From the NCBI RefSeq assembly GCF_013185915.1, contig NZ_JAAZUH010000002.1:868001-932000 (forward strand): 64,000 nucleotides of DNA, in the 5' to 3' direction. Shown one piece after another: positions 8,450 to 17,715 of this stretch (positions are counted from its first letter, which is position 1; each line of letters opens with the position of its first letter). Both the position numbers and the translations under genes were made by a program. Source of the stretch: Stenotrophomonas bentonitica (GTDB taxonomy: Bacteria > Pseudomonadota > Gammaproteobacteria > Xanthomonadales > Xanthomonadaceae). The notes under the pieces were generated by a model. That model did not search any database, had not been told where the DNA came from, and saw only the letters and a program-made list of their open reading frames with translations.

Positions 8450-9946
8450 TTACGCCGCCTGCGATTGTTCCCGGCGCGGGCCTTCCTTCAGGGCGCGACC
8501 CACCAGGTTCACCAGCAGGTCCAGCTCCTCGCTGTCCATGCCGAAATGCGGGGTGAAGCGCAGCGAGTTCTCGCCGCCATGGATGACGTTGATGCCATGG
8601 TTGCGCAGCCACTCTTCGGTCGAATTGGCGCCGTAGCACTTGAACTGCGGGGCCAGTTCGCAGGAGAACAGCAGGCCGGTGCCCTGGACCTTGGTAATCA
8701 GGCCACCCAGCTCGCTGCGCAGCTGTTCCAGCTTGCGCACCGCTTCATCGCCGCGCTGGCGGATGTTCTCGCGCACCTCCGGGGTGAGCAGGCCCAGGGT
8801 GGCGCAGGCCACGTCCAGCGCACGCGGGTTGGAGGTCATGGTGTTGCCGTAGATGCCCTTGCGGTACAGCTGCGCGGCATGTTCGGTCACGGCCAGCACC
8901 GACAGCGGGAACTGCGCGGCGTTCAGTGCCTTGGAGTAGGTCTCCATGTCCGGCACCTCCAGCCCTTCGAAGCCGGGGTAGTCCACGATCGAGAGCACGC
9001 CATGCGCGCGCAGGCCGGCCTGGATCGAGTCCAGCAGCAGCAGGCTGCCGTGCTGGCGGGTGAGCTCGCGGGCCAGTGCGTAGAACGACGGCGGCACCGA
9101 GCGGCCCGGGTCGCCTTCGCCCATCACCGGCTCCAGGAACACCGCTTCGATGAACCAGTGGTTCTGTTCGGCCTCGGCGAACACCCGCTTCAGCGCGTCT
9201 TCGTCGTACGGCGCGATGGCGATCACGCTGTCCTCGCCACGGTAGCTGGCCAGGTGCTGCATGTAGGTCTTGCGGCTGGAATCGGAGTACAGGCCCGGGC
9301 GGTCGGTACGGCCATGGAAGCTGCCCTTGACCACCACGCGCTTGATCTTCGCACCGGCATGGCGGGCGCCCGGATCGGTCTGCAGCTTGGCGTTGACGTC
9401 GGCGATGCGCGCGGCCAGGCCGACCGCTTCGGAGCCGGAATTCAGGCACATGAACCGCGCATACGGGCAGCCGCCGCGGCGGTGGCCGATCTCGCGGCGC
9501 AGCGCCTGGATGAAGCGATGCTGGGACAGGTTCGGGGTCATCACGTTGGCCATCACCTGCGGCGCGGCCATCGCGTCCAGGACCGCCTGCGGGGTGTGCC
9601 CGAAGCCGAGCATGCCGTAGCCGCCGGCGTCGTACAGCACCGCACCCTTGAGCGTGACCACCCACGGACCACGGGCGGCGAGGGCGACGTACGGGGTCAC
9701 CGCGTCGTCGGCATAGAAATTGACGAAACCGTCCTGCATGGCATCGATCTGGGCGCGTTCGTCCAGCGCCAGCAGGTCGGCCAGGTCGGCGCGGACCCGC
9801 TCGAATTCGGCAGCGGCGGCGTCCACGGCAGCCAACAGCTGCGGGTGGCCGGCGGCCAGGCGGTCGAGGGTGGCGTCATCCAGGCCGGCGGTGAGGCGGG
9901 TGCCGGGCTGGGCGCGGAGGGGGGCGAGGCGTTCGATGAAGCTCAT
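8450..9946 (-). CDS. Class III pyridoxal-phosphate aminotransferase
   Basis: The 498-residue protein begins with MSFIERLAPL, preceded by AGGAGA at good spacing; the frame stays open upstream, but that part has no family likeness. Class III aminotransferase features are visible: NSGSEAVGLAARIAD for phosphate binding, LLLLDSIQAGLRAHG at the acidic cofactor-binding position, and YSKALNAAQFPLS holding the probable PLP lysine. It has about 100 more N-terminal residues than ornithine-type enzymes. The substrate is unknown; amine or omega-amino acid donors are typical. It is divergent from queA across a 250-base region. Confidence 0.8.
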   Translation of the reverse strand: MSFIERLAPLRAQPGTRLTAGLDDATLDRLAAGHPQLLAAVDAAAAEFERVRADLADLLALDERAQIDAMQDGFVNFYADDAVTPYVALAARGPWVVTLKGAVLYDAGGYGMLGFGHTPQAVLDAMAAPQVMANVMTPNLSQHRFIQALRREIGHRRGGCPYARFMCLNSGSEAVGLAARIADVNAKLQTDPGARHAGAKIKRVVVKGSFHGRTDRPGLYSDSSRKTYMQHLASYRGEDSVIAIAPYDEDALKRVFAEAEQNHWFIEAVFLEPVMGEGDPGRSVPPSFYALARELTRQHGSLLLLDSIQAGLRAHGVLSIVDYPGFEGLEVPDMETYSKALNAAQFPLSVLAVTEHAAQLYRKGIYGNTMTSNPRALDVACATLGLLTPEVRENIRQRGDEAVRKLEQLRSELGGLITKVQGTGLLFSCELAPQFKCYGANSTEEWLRNHGINVIHGGENSLRFTPHFGMDSEELDLLVNLVGRALKEGPRREQSQAA

Positions 9947-10154
9947 TGCAGATCTCCTGAAACGATTGGCGGCACGGCGCAAATGCAAAACGCGCGACCG
10001 TGGCGCGCGCTTGGGGGAATGCGGCTCGTGCATCAAGACTTCCGGTTCGATGCTAGCACGCGCTTTTTCGCGCGATAACCCCGGCAAAAACTGTTGCATA
10101 GCAGCATTTTGCGCGACGTTCGCCGCCATGCTCTTTGCTACCGGGAGCCAGTCG

Positions 10155-10160
10155 TACAAT
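10155..10160 (+). promoter_or_regulatory. Possible -10 box for queA
   Basis: TACAAT differs from the consensus by one base and lies 35 bases before the TTG that matches the family start of QueA. No good -35 box is visible. If it is real, the upstream ATG at 10159 cannot be the start. Confidence 0.25.
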
Positions 10161-10194
10161 GCGCGACATTGCCTACACGTTGCCGTGCGCTCCC

Positions 10195-11226
10195 TTGAAG
10201 AAGTCCGATTTCCATTACGACCTGCCCGCCGAACTGATCGCCCAGGCCCCGCTTGCCGAGCGCTCGGCCAGCCGCCTGATGGTGGTGCCGCCGGCCCCGG
10301 CAGCCTTCGACCACCGCCAGGTGCGCGACCTGCCGGACCTGCTGCAGCCCGGCGACCTGCTGGTGTTCAACGACACCCGTGTGATCCCGGCGCGCCTGTT
10401 CGGGCAGAAGGCCAGCGGCGGCCGGGTCGAGATCCTGATCGAGCGCCTGCTCGGCGGGCAGCAGGCGCGGGCCCAGGTCGGTGCCAGCAAGTCGCCCAAG
10501 CCGGGCAGCCGGATCGCGCTGGACGCCGGCGGCGAAGCCGAGGTGCTGGGCCGCGACGGCGAGTTCTATGTGCTGCAGTTCCATGTGCCCGAGTCGCTGG
10601 AACAGTGGCTGCTGCACGCCGGCCGCCTGCCGCTGCCGCCGTACATCCAGCGCGAGCCGGGGCTGGACGACCGCGAGCGCTACCAGACCGTGTTCGCCCG
10701 CGAAGTGGGCGCGGTGGCCGCGCCGACCGCCGGGCTGCACTTCGACGAGGCCCTGCTCGCCGCCCTCAAGGAAAAGGGCATTGGTTTCGGCCACGTCACC
10801 CTGCACGTGGGCGCGGGCACCTTCCAGCCGGTGCGTGCCGATGACCTGAAAGACCACGTCATGCACCGCGAGTGGCTGAACGTCGGCGCCGAGCTGGTCC
10901 AGCAGGTCCGCCAGACCCGTGCGGCCGGCGGGCGGGTGATCGGCGTGGGCACCACGGTGGTGCGCGCACTGGAAAGCGCGATGCGCGACGGCGAACTGCT
11001 GCCGTATGCCGGCGAAACCCAGATCTTCATCACGCCCGGCTACCGGATCCGCAGCGTGGACGCCATGGTCACCAACTTCCACCTGCCCGAAAGCACGCTG
11101 CTGATGATGATTTCGGCCTTCGCCGGGCAGGAGCGGGTGTTCGAGGCCTACCGCGCGGCAATCGCGGAAAAGTACCGGTTCTTCAGCTATGGCGACGCCA
11201 TGTTGTTGTTCCCGCAGGGGGATTGA
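10195..11226 (+). CDS. queA: S-adenosylmethionine:tRNA ribosyltransferase-isomerase
   Basis: QueA transfers and isomerises the ribose of S-adenosylmethionine onto preQ1 in tRNA, giving epoxyqueuosine at position 34. The 343-residue product covers the family from [10 protein letters not shown] to the C-terminus, with [34 protein letters not shown] and [11 protein letters not shown]. The start is taken as TTG because family members begin at that point (M/L-KKSDF); an in-frame ATG at 10159 adds 12 unconserved residues. It is followed after 56 bases by tgt, the preceding step of the same pathway, and the pair heads the yajC-secDF cluster. Confidence 0.92.
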   Translation: MKKSDFHYDLPAELIAQAPLAERSASRLMVVPPAPAAFDHRQVRDLPDLLQPGDLLVFNDTRVIPARLFGQKASGGRVEILIERLLGGQQARAQVGASKSPKPGSRIALDAGGEAEVLGRDGEFYVLQFHVPESLEQWLLHAGRLPLPPYIQREPGLDDRERYQTVFAREVGAVAAPTAGLHFDEALLAALKEKGIGFGHVTLHVGAGTFQPVRADDLKDHVMHREWLNVGAELVQQVRQTRAAGGRVIGVGTTVVRALESAMRDGELLPYAGETQIFITPGYRIRSVDAMVTNFHLPESTLLMMISAFAGQERVFEAYRAAIAEKYRFFSYGDAMLLFPQGD

Positions 11227-11282
11227 AAGCGGGCGCGGCGGTTTTGGGCGATAATCGAGGATTATTTGCCCCGATTCCGCCG

Positions 11283-12413
11283 ATGTCCCGACTCCAGTTC
11301 CAGCTCCAGACCACCGACGGGCGTGCCCGCCGCGGCCGCCTGACCTTCCCGCGCGGGACGGTGGAAACCCCGGCATTCATGCCGGTGGGCACCTATGGCT
11401 CGGTCAAGGGCATCCTGCCGGAGCAGATCCGCGCGCTGGGCGCCGAGATCATCCTGGGCAACACCTTCCACCTGTACCTGCGCCCGGGCCTGGACGTGAT
11501 CGCCGACCACGGCGGGCTGCATGGCTTCGCGCGCTGGAACGGGCCGATCCTGACCGATTCCGGCGGTTTCCAGGTGTTTTCGCTGGCCCATCGCCGCAAG
11601 ATCACCGAGCAGGGCGTGACCTTCGCCTCCCCGACCGACGGCGCCCGGGTGTTCCTGGGCCCGGAAGAGAGCATGAAGATCCAGAAGGTGCTCGATTCGG
11701 ACGTTGTGATGATCTTCGACGAGTGCACCCCGTACCCGGCCACCGAGCCGGTGGCGCGCACCTCGATGGAGCTCAGCCTGCGCTGGGCCCAGCGCAGCCG
11801 CAACGCGCACGACGAACTGGGCAACGACGCGGCGCTGTTCGGCATCGTCCAGGGCGGGGTCCACCACGACCTGCGCACCCGTTCGGCCGAGGGCCTGCAG
11901 CAGATCGGTTTCGACGGCTACGCCATCGGTGGCCTGGCGGTGGGCGAGCCGGAGCACGAGCGCAACGCCATGCTCGACCACATGCATCCGATCCTGCCGG
12001 CGGACCGTCCGCGTTACCTGATGGGCGTGGGCCGGCCGGAAGACCTGGTCGAAGGGGTCGCCCGTGGCGTGGACATGTTCGACTGCGTGATGCCGACCCG
12101 CAACGCCCGCAACGGCCACTATTTCACCTCCACCGGCACGGTGCGGATCCGCAATGCCCGCTATGAACGGGACATGGACACCATCGAGCCGGGCTGCGGC
12201 TGCCATGCCTGCACCAGCGGCTACACCCGGTCCTACCTGCGCCACCTGGACCGCTGCAACGAGATGCTGGCACCGATGCTGGGCACCATGCACAACCTCT
12301 TCTATTACGAGAAGCTGATGGCCGACATGCGCGCGGCGATCGCGGCGGGAACCTTCGGGGCCTTCCGCGAGTCCTTCTATGCGGCCCGGGGCATGGCCAC
12401 GCCGCCGCTGTAA
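11283..12413 (+). CDS. tgt: tRNA-guanine transglycosylase
   Basis: Tgt exchanges guanine-34 for preQ1 in tRNAs with GUN anticodons. The 376-residue protein has the family hallmarks: [16 protein letters not shown] near the start, [12 protein letters not shown] containing the base-recognition aspartate, [13 protein letters not shown] containing the nucleophile region, and the zinc site [18 protein letters not shown] near the C-terminus. The length is normal. It lies between queA and yajC, an arrangement conserved across many proteobacteria, and is probably in one operon with them. Confidence 0.97.
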   Translation: MSRLQFQLQTTDGRARRGRLTFPRGTVETPAFMPVGTYGSVKGILPEQIRALGAEIILGNTFHLYLRPGLDVIADHGGLHGFARWNGPILTDSGGFQVFSLAHRRKITEQGVTFASPTDGARVFLGPEESMKIQKVLDSDVVMIFDECTPYPATEPVARTSMELSLRWAQRSRNAHDELGNDAALFGIVQGGVHHDLRTRSAEGLQQIGFDGYAIGGLAVGEPEHERNAMLDHMHPILPADRPRYLMGVGRPEDLVEGVARGVDMFDCVMPTRNARNGHYFTSTGTVRIRNARYERDMDTIEPGCGCHACTSGYTRSYLRHLDRCNEMLAPMLGTMHNLFYYEKLMADMRAAIAAGTFGAFRESFYAARGMATPPL

Positions 12414-12511
12414 CCCGCCCGGGGCCGTGGCATACTTCGCGGCTGACCCCTGTTTCGCGGCGACACCCGACCCCATGTGGGGAAGGGCGCCTCCCAACCC
12501 AAGGACACACC

Positions 12512-12856
12512 ATGAACCTGATCGCCTTCCTGATTCCCGCCGCCCACGCCCAAGCCGCCGGTGGCCAGCCGCAGGGCATGGGCCTGACCACGCTGCTGTT
12601 CCCGATCATCCTGATCGCGATCATGTACTTCCTGATGATCCGCCCGCAGATGAAGCGCCAGAAGGAACACAAGGCGATGCTGGAGAAGATCAAGATCGGC
12701 GACGAAGTCCTGACCAACGGCGGCATCGCCGGCACCGTCAAGGGCATCGGCGACAACTTCGTCACCATCGAAGTGGCCGACAACGTCAACATCCGCGTGC
12801 AGAAGGGCGCCGTGGGCAACGTGCTGCCGACCGGCACGCTGAAGTCGGCCAACTGA
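12512..12856 (+). CDS. yajC: Sec translocon accessory protein YajC
   Basis: This 114-residue protein has a single N-terminal membrane helix (about residues 27-44, LLFPIILIAIMYFLMIRPQ) followed by the conserved cytoplasmic part (KRQKEHKAMLEKIKIGDEVLTNGGIAG). YajC joins SecD and SecF in the SecDF-YajC complex that helps the SecYEG channel. The start has a purine-rich site (AAGGACAC) upstream. Ninety-eight bases separate it from tgt, a region containing short GC-rich hairpins, so it could have its own promoter. Confidence 0.96.
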   Translation: MNLIAFLIPAAHAQAAGGQPQGMGLTTLLFPIILIAIMYFLMIRPQMKRQKEHKAMLEKIKIGDEVLTNGGIAGTVKGIGDNFVTIEVADNVNIRVQKGAVGNVLPTGTLKSAN

Positions 12857-12917
12857 GTCACCTCCTTTCCGAAGCACAACCGCGGCGCCGGGAATGGCGC
12901 CGCGCAGGAACCTGGCA

Positions 12918-14774
12918 ATGCTTGAATTTCCACGCTGGAAATACGTCGTCATCCTGATCGTACTGGCGCTCAGCGCGCTGTACGCTCTGCCCAACATCTA
13001 TCAGAAGGACCCCGCCGTCCAGATCACCGCCAACCGTGGCGGGCAGGTCGACGAGGCCCTTCGCGAGCGCGTGCTGGCCGACCTGAAGGCGGCCGGGATC
13101 GCCAACATCGGCGTGGACAAGGAAGGCGAGAGCCTGATCGTGCGCCTGCCGGACCTGCAGACGCAGGCTGCGGCCAGCGCCCGGCTGCGCGACAGCGTGG
13201 GTGAGAACTACACGGTGGCGCTGAACCTGGCCTCGACCGTGCCGGACTGGCTGCAGCGCCTGGGCGGTCGCCCGATGGTGCTGGGCCTGGACCTGCAGGG
13301 TGGCGTGCACTTCGTGCTGCAGGTGGACCAGAAGGCGGCCATCGACAAGCGCATGGACGCCTACGCCGAAGACGTGCGCGGCACGCTGCGCGAGTCGCGC
13401 GTTCCGTTCCAGTCGGTCGAGCGCCGCCCGGACAACTCCATCGTCGCCACGCTGAGCCCGTCCACCGATGACGCGGCCGTGGACCGCGCCCGCGTGGCGC
13501 TGGCCAAGGCGCAGCCGACCCTGGGCTACGACGTGGTAGGCAAGCGCATCACCGTGACCGTGCCGGAAACCGAGCTGAGCCAGATCACCAACGGCGCGAT
13601 CGAGCAGAACATCAACACCCTGCGCAACCGCGTCAACCAGCTGGGCGTGGCCGAGCCGATCATCCAGCGCCAGGGCGCCGACCGCGTGGTCGTGCAGCTG
13701 CCGGGCGTGCAGGACACCGCCGAAGCCAAGCGCATGATCGGTGCGACCGCCACCCTGGAGTACCGTGCGGTGGTCGACGGCAACGCGCAGGACGCCATCG
13801 ATACCGGCCGCATCCCGCCGGAAGCCAAGGTCTACACGCGCCGTGACACGGGTGCCCCGATCCTGCTGAACAAGCGCGTGATCGTCACCGGCGACCAGAT
13901 GGTCGCGGCCCAGGCGGTCAACGACGCCACCACCGGCACCCCGTCGGTCAGCGTGACGCTCAACAGCGTCGGCGGCCAGCGCATGTTCGATTTCACCAGC
14001 GCCAATGTCGGCAAGCCGATGGCGGTGGTGTACACCGAGCGCGTGCCGACCGTGACCATGGTCGACGGCAAGGAAGTGCGCAGCTTCCGGGTCAACGAGG
14101 AAGTGATCTCGGTGGCCAACATCAACGGCGTGTTCGGCAAGAACTTCCAGACCACCGGTCTGGAGAAGAAGGAATCCGAAGAACTGGCCAAGCTGCTGAA
14201 GTCCGGCTCGCTGGCCGCGCCGATGGACTTCGTGGAAGAGCGCGTGGTCGGCCCCAGCCTGGGTGCCGAGAACGTCGAGCGCGGCATCACCGCGGTGATC
14301 TACGCCTTCATGTTCACCCTGGTGTTCTTCACCGTGTACTACCGCATGTTCGGCCTGATCACCTCGGCGGCGATGCTGTTCAACCTGCTGATCGTGGTTG
14401 CGGTGATGTCGCTGTTCGGCGCCACCATGACCCTGCCGGGCTTCGCCGGCCTGGCGTTGTCGGTGGGCCTGTCGGTCGACGCCAACGTGCTGATCAACGA
14501 GCGTATCCGTGAAGAGCTGCGTGCCGGCGTGCCGGGCAAGACCGCGATCGTCACCGGTTATGAGCGCGCCAGCGGCACCATCCTGGACGCCAACCTGACC
14601 GGCCTGATCGTGGGCGTGGCCCTGTTCGCGTTCGGTACCGGTCCGCTGAAGGGCTTCGCCCTGACCATGATCATCGGTATTTTCGCCTCGATGTTCACTG
14701 CGATCACCGTGTCGCGCGCCCTGGCGACGCTGATCTACGGTCGTCGCAAGAAGCTCCAGAACGTGGCCATCTGA
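12918..14774 (+). CDS. secD: Protein translocase subunit SecD
   Basis: SecD is the larger RND-fold subunit that uses the proton gradient to pull secreted proteins through the membrane. The 618-residue product has one N-terminal helix (WKYVVILIVLALSALYALP), the large periplasmic domain with LGLDLQGGVHFVLQV and the P1 head, and a five-helix C-terminal bundle with AGLALSVGLSVDANVLINERIREEL. The ATG giving MLEFPRWK is preceded by AGGAA at proper spacing; an upstream start eight codons earlier is less likely. It lies 61 bases after yajC and 16 before secF. Confidence 0.97.
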   Translation: MLEFPRWKYVVILIVLALSALYALPNIYQKDPAVQITANRGGQVDEALRERVLADLKAAGIANIGVDKEGESLIVRLPDLQTQAAASARLRDSVGENYTVALNLASTVPDWLQRLGGRPMVLGLDLQGGVHFVLQVDQKAAIDKRMDAYAEDVRGTLRESRVPFQSVERRPDNSIVATLSPSTDDAAVDRARVALAKAQPTLGYDVVGKRITVTVPETELSQITNGAIEQNINTLRNRVNQLGVAEPIIQRQGADRVVVQLPGVQDTAEAKRMIGATATLEYRAVVDGNAQDAIDTGRIPPEAKVYTRRDTGAPILLNKRVIVTGDQMVAAQAVNDATTGTPSVSVTLNSVGGQRMFDFTSANVGKPMAVVYTERVPTVTMVDGKEVRSFRVNEEVISVANINGVFGKNFQTTGLEKKESEELAKLLKSGSLAAPMDFVEERVVGPSLGAENVERGITAVIYAFMFTLVFFTVYYRMFGLITSAAMLFNLLIVVAVMSLFGATMTLPGFAGLALSVGLSVDANVLINERIREELRAGVPGKTAIVTGYERASGTILDANLTGLIVGVALFAFGTGPLKGFALTMIIGIFASMFTAITVSRALATLIYGRRKKLQNVAI

Positions 14775-14790
14775 CGGGACGACTCGCACA

Positions 14791-15771
14791 ATGAAACTGT
14801 TTCCGCTGCACATCCTCCCGAACGACACCACGATCGACTTCATGCGGTGGCGCCATGTCGCCATGGCGGTCACCATCGCGGTGTTCCTGGCCTCGGTTGC
14901 CATCATCGGCATCAAGGGCTTCACCTTCGCACTGGACTTCACCGGCGGCACCCTGATCGAAGCGCGCTTCGATCGCCAGGTGGACGTGGAAGAAGTCCGC
15001 TCGCGCCTGGAAGCCAACGGCTTCGAAGGCACCCAGGTGCAGAGCTTCGGTGGCAACACCGACGTTCTGATCCGCCTGGCCCCGCACGGCGAACATGCCC
15101 CCGGCACCGGCGCAGCCAGTGCCGAGGACAAGGCCACCGGTGCGGCGGTGCTCAAGGCGATCACCACCAGCGAGAACCCGGCCACGATCCTGCGCAATGA
15201 GTTCGTGGGCCCGCAGATCGGCAAGGACCTGGCCATGAACGGCCTGTACGCGACGATCTTCATGCTGGCCGGCTTCCTGATCTACATCGGCTTCCGCTTC
15301 GAATGGAAGTTCGCGGTCACCGCGAGCATCGTGGCGCTGTTCGACCTGCTGGTGACGCTGGCCTACGTGTCGCTGATGGGCCGCGAGTTCGACCTGAACG
15401 TGCTGGCCGGCCTGCTGTCGGTGATGGGCTTTGCGATCAACGACATCATCGTGGTGTTCGACCGCGTCCGCGAAAACTTCCGCAGCCTGCGCGTGGAACC
15501 GCTGGAAGTGCTGAACCGCTCGATCAACCAGACGCTGTCGCGTACGGTGATCACTGCGGTGATGTTCTTCCTGTCGGCGCTGGCGCTGTACATGTACGGC
15601 GGCGCGTCGATGGAAGGCCTGGCCGAAACCCACATGGTGGGTGCGGTGATCGTGGTGCTTTCTTCGATCCTGGTCGCGGTGCCGATGCTGACGATCGGCT
15701 TCCTGCGCGTGAGCAAGCAGGACCTGCTGCCGAAGGCCAAGGACGTCGAAGCCCTCGCCCGACGCCCGTAA
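14791..15771 (+). CDS. secF: Protein translocase subunit SecF
   Basis: The 326-residue partner of SecD has six membrane helices and the family motifs [10 protein letters not shown] near residue 50 and [16 protein letters not shown] in the fourth helix region. Together with SecD it forms the pump unit of the Sec machinery. It is the last gene of the queA-tgt-yajC-secD-secF cluster; a strong terminator follows 35 bases after the stop codon. Confidence 0.97.
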   Translation: MKLFPLHILPNDTTIDFMRWRHVAMAVTIAVFLASVAIIGIKGFTFALDFTGGTLIEARFDRQVDVEEVRSRLEANGFEGTQVQSFGGNTDVLIRLAPHGEHAPGTGAASAEDKATGAAVLKAITTSENPATILRNEFVGPQIGKDLAMNGLYATIFMLAGFLIYIGFRFEWKFAVTASIVALFDLLVTLAYVSLMGREFDLNVLAGLLSVMGFAINDIIVVFDRVRENFRSLRVEPLEVLNRSINQTLSRTVITAVMFFLSALALYMYGGASMEGLAETHMVGAVIVVLSSILVAVPMLTIGFLRVSKQDLLPKAKDVEALARRP

Positions 15772-15806
15772 GATGCAGGTCCGGCCGCTGGCCGGACTCC
15801 GGTAAG

Positions 15807-15839
15807 ACGAAAAAGCCGCGCACTGCGCGGCTTTTTCGT
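15807..15839 (+). terminator. Rho-independent terminator after secF
   Basis: A 16-base stem (ACGAAAAAGCCGCGCA and its exact complement) surrounds a single base and ends in a T-rich stretch. It closes the queA-secF transcript. Confidence 0.92.
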
Positions 15840-15861
15840 TGCCACCGTACCGGGGCGTCGG

Positions 15862-15890
15862 TTGTGCTGTCTGCCCGTGCGCACTACGAT
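15862..15890 (+). promoter_or_regulatory. Possible promoter of fabV
   Basis: TTGTGC and TACGAT are separated by 17 bases, giving a sigma-70-like pair about 55 bases before the fabV start. Several positions differ from consensus. It lies just after the secF terminator, where a promoter is expected. Confidence 0.3.
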
Positions 15891-15944
15891 TTCGGGGTTG
15901 CGTGCGGCCGTTCCCGTGGCCGCACCGTTCCTGACGAGGTTTCC

Positions 15945-17201
15945 ATGGTCATCAAACCGCGTGTGCGCGGCTTCATCTGCGTCACCACCCATCCGGTCGG
16001 CTGCGACGCAGCCGTCAAGCAGCAGATCGATTACATCAAGGCGCAGCCGAAGATCCAGAACGGTCCCAAGCGCGTGCTGGTGCTGGGTGCGTCCACCGGT
16101 TATGGCCTGGCTGCGCGCATCACCGCCGCGTTCGGCAGCGGCGCGGCGACGCTGGGCGTGTTCTTCGAGCGTCCGGGTACCGAAACCAAGCCGGGCACGG
16201 CGGGCTGGTACAACTCGGCGGCCTTCCAGAAGTACGCCAAGGATGCCGGCCTGTACGCCCGCAGCGTGAACGGCGATGCGTTCTCGGACGAGGTGAAGGC
16301 CAAGGTCATCGAGCTGATCCGGCAGGACCTGGGCCAGGTCGACCAGGTGGTGTACAGCCTGGCCGCGCCGCGCCGCAAGCACCCGAAGACCGGTGAGGTG
16401 ATCAGCTCGACGCTGAAGCCGATCGGCGCGCCGATCACCCTGCGCGGCCTGGACACCGACAAGGAAGTGATCACCGAAACCACGATCGAGCCGGCCACTC
16501 CGGAAGAGGTCGCCGGGACGGTGGCTGTGATGGGCGGCGAAGACTGGCAGATGTGGATCGACGCGCTGCTGGAGGCCGGTGTGCTGGCCGAAGGCGCGAC
16601 CACGACGGCCTTCACCTACGTGGGCGAGGAAATCACCCAGGCGATCTACTGGAACGGTTCGATCGGTGCGGCGAAGAAGGACCTGGACCAGAAGGTGCAG
16701 GGCATCCGCGCCAAGCTCGCGCCGCTGGGCGGCGACGCGCGCGTGTCGGTGCTGAAGGCGGTGGTCACGCAGGCCAGCTCGGCGATTCCGACCATGCCGC
16801 TGTACCTGTCGCTGCTGTTCAAGGTGATGAAGGAACGCGGTACGCACGAAGGCTGCATCGAGCAGCTGGATACGCTGTACGACATCGTCTACGGCGGCAA
16901 GGACAGCGGCACCGCCGTGGAGCGCCTGCGCCACCAGTTGCTGGCTGACGGCCGCACGGTGGAGCTGGTCGACGAAGCCGGCCGCCTGCGTGCGGACTAC
17001 AAGGAAATGGCGCCGGACGTGCAGGCCGAAGTCGTCGCGCTGTGGCCGCAGGTGACCAACGAGAACCTCTACGAGATCAGCGACCTGGCTGGCTACAAGG
17101 CCGACTTCCTGCGTCTGTTCGGCTTCGGCGTGGAAGGCGTGGATTACGAAGCGGATGTGGCGACGGATGTGGCGATTCCGGATATCGTAGACCTGACCTG
17201 A
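15945..17201 (+). CDS. fabV: FabV-type trans-2-enoyl-ACP/CoA reductase
   Basis: FabV is the NADH-dependent enoyl reductase that completes each round of fatty-acid elongation; it resists triclosan and replaces FabI in Xanthomonads. The 418-residue product has the NAD-binding signature [13 protein letters not shown] (GASTGYG at 48-54) and the FabV catalytic pair Tyr235-x8-Lys244 ([10 protein letters not shown]). The start has GAGG before it. No other enoyl reductase occurs in the window. It stands alone between two terminators, so it is probably a single-gene transcript. Confidence 0.96.
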   Translation: MVIKPRVRGFICVTTHPVGCDAAVKQQIDYIKAQPKIQNGPKRVLVLGASTGYGLAARITAAFGSGAATLGVFFERPGTETKPGTAGWYNSAAFQKYAKDAGLYARSVNGDAFSDEVKAKVIELIRQDLGQVDQVVYSLAAPRRKHPKTGEVISSTLKPIGAPITLRGLDTDKEVITETTIEPATPEEVAGTVAVMGGEDWQMWIDALLEAGVLAEGATTTAFTYVGEEITQAIYWNGSIGAAKKDLDQKVQGIRAKLAPLGGDARVSVLKAVVTQASSAIPTMPLYLSLLFKVMKERGTHEGCIEQLDTLYDIVYGGKDSGTAVERLRHQLLADGRTVELVDEAGRLRADYKEMAPDVQAEVVALWPQVTNENLYEISDLAGYKADFLRLFGFGVEGVDYEADVATDVAIPDIVDLT

Positions 17202-17225
17202 TTCGAACCTGAGTTCGAAAACGAG

Positions 17226-17256
17226 ATGCTGCCCTTGTGGCGGCATTTTCGTTTCT
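17226..17256 (+). terminator. Rho-independent terminator after fabV
   Basis: An 8-base stem (ATGCTGCC with GGCGGCAT, one G-T pair) around CTTGT is followed by TTTTCGTTTC. It starts 25 bases after the fabV stop codon. Confidence 0.75.
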
Positions 17257-17290
17257 GAAGCCAAGAGCAGCGTCTCAGTTCATACGTGCA

Positions 17291-17405
17291 GGGGCGGCCG
17301 CCGGGCAGCCCCGCTCCGAGACACGCCGTGAACCCGTCCATGGGGGCTGCTAGAAAACATCCATGTTTTCTAGCGTCTCTCCGGGGGCTACCCGGCGGCC
17401 GCCCC
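17291..17405. repeat. Long GC-rich inverted repeat with an inner AT-rich hairpin
   Basis: The outer arms (starting GGGGCGGCCGCCGGG and ending with its complement) span 115 bases and match apart from a few bases. Inside lies a perfect 12-base stem, GCTAGAAAACAT with ATGTTTTCTAGC (17349-17374), around CC. As RNA it would form one long rod. It is part of composite repeat copy 1; copy 2 keeps the left arm but not the right. Confidence 0.8.
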
Positions 17406-17435
17406 CAAACATGGTCGTGTGCGGTTGGAAACGGC

Positions 17436-17458
17436 GGACACGCGTGGCGTGTCACTAC
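17436..17458 (-). repeat. GTAG-headed REP palindrome
   Basis: On the minus strand it reads GTAGTGACACGCCACGCGTGTCC, a GTAG head followed by a stem. It is closely related to the palindromes at 26134, 26239 and 42356. Confidence 0.7.
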
Positions 17459-17513
17459 GCGGATGGTCCGTCGGCGTAGTGGGGTTTCCCGTGGCCACCT
17501 GCCAACTATCGGA

Positions 17514-17618
17514 GGGTCGGCGGGGGTGGGTTTGAGGGGGCACGAGCCGCATGGATGCGGCGATGAGCTTACATGGACGTACTTGCAGCGTCCCCCACAA
17601 ACCCGCACCCGACGGCCC
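17514..17618. repeat. Long hairpin with CATGGATG inner loop
   Basis: The outer arms (GGGTCGGCGGGGGTGGGTTT... and its approximate complement ending GACGGCCC) enclose a small hairpin, GCCGCAT-GG-ATGCGGC. The counterpart at 42539-42644 has different stem bases but the same shape and the same CATGGATG core, which suggests that structure is what is kept. Confidence 0.65.
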
Positions 17619-17667
17619 TGACCAGGGGAACCGCGCAGGCGGCGGCTGTTCGCACGAATCCAACAGC

Positions 17668-17690
17668 AGCCGGGCAGGGCCCGGCTCTAC
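17668..17690 (-). repeat. GTAG-headed REP palindrome (SMAG-like)
   Basis: Identical in sequence to the REP at 3191-3213, with its GTAG head on the minus strand. It lies 26 bases beyond the end of fimX and may act as a 3' stem for that transcript. Confidence 0.75.
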
Positions 17691-17715
17691 CGGCGCTCTC
17701 CAACCACCAATCGCA

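Larger units (their letters stand above)
17270..17653. repeat. Composite intergenic repeat, copy 1
   Basis: No gene is credible in the 514 bases between fabV and fimX. This stretch shares three modules, in the same order and direction, with the region 42185-42679. The first begins GCGTCTCAGTT and runs through a GC-rich block (GGGGCGGCCGCCGGGCAGCC). The second is a palindrome GGACACGCGTGGCGTGTC ending in CTAC. The third begins CCCGTGGCCACC, contains a long hairpin with CATGGATG in its inner loop, and ends GGCTGTTCGC. The short open frames in it run across the palindromes and look like chance. Confidence 0.75.

Noticed and set aside
10135..10194. Upstream extension of queA to 10135 or to the ATG at 10159
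   Set aside because: The extra residues are not conserved in the family and a possible -10 box overlaps the ATG; the later TTG matches the family start. This remains uncertain.
17202..17222. GTTCGAA motif as the T-arm of a tRNA
   Set aside because: It is a short palindrome after fabV; no acceptor stem or anticodon arm can be built around it.
17286..17621. Short open frames on both strands in the fabV-fimX gap
   Set aside because: They run across inverted repeats and share sequence with another intergenic region, so they reflect the repeat and not a gene.
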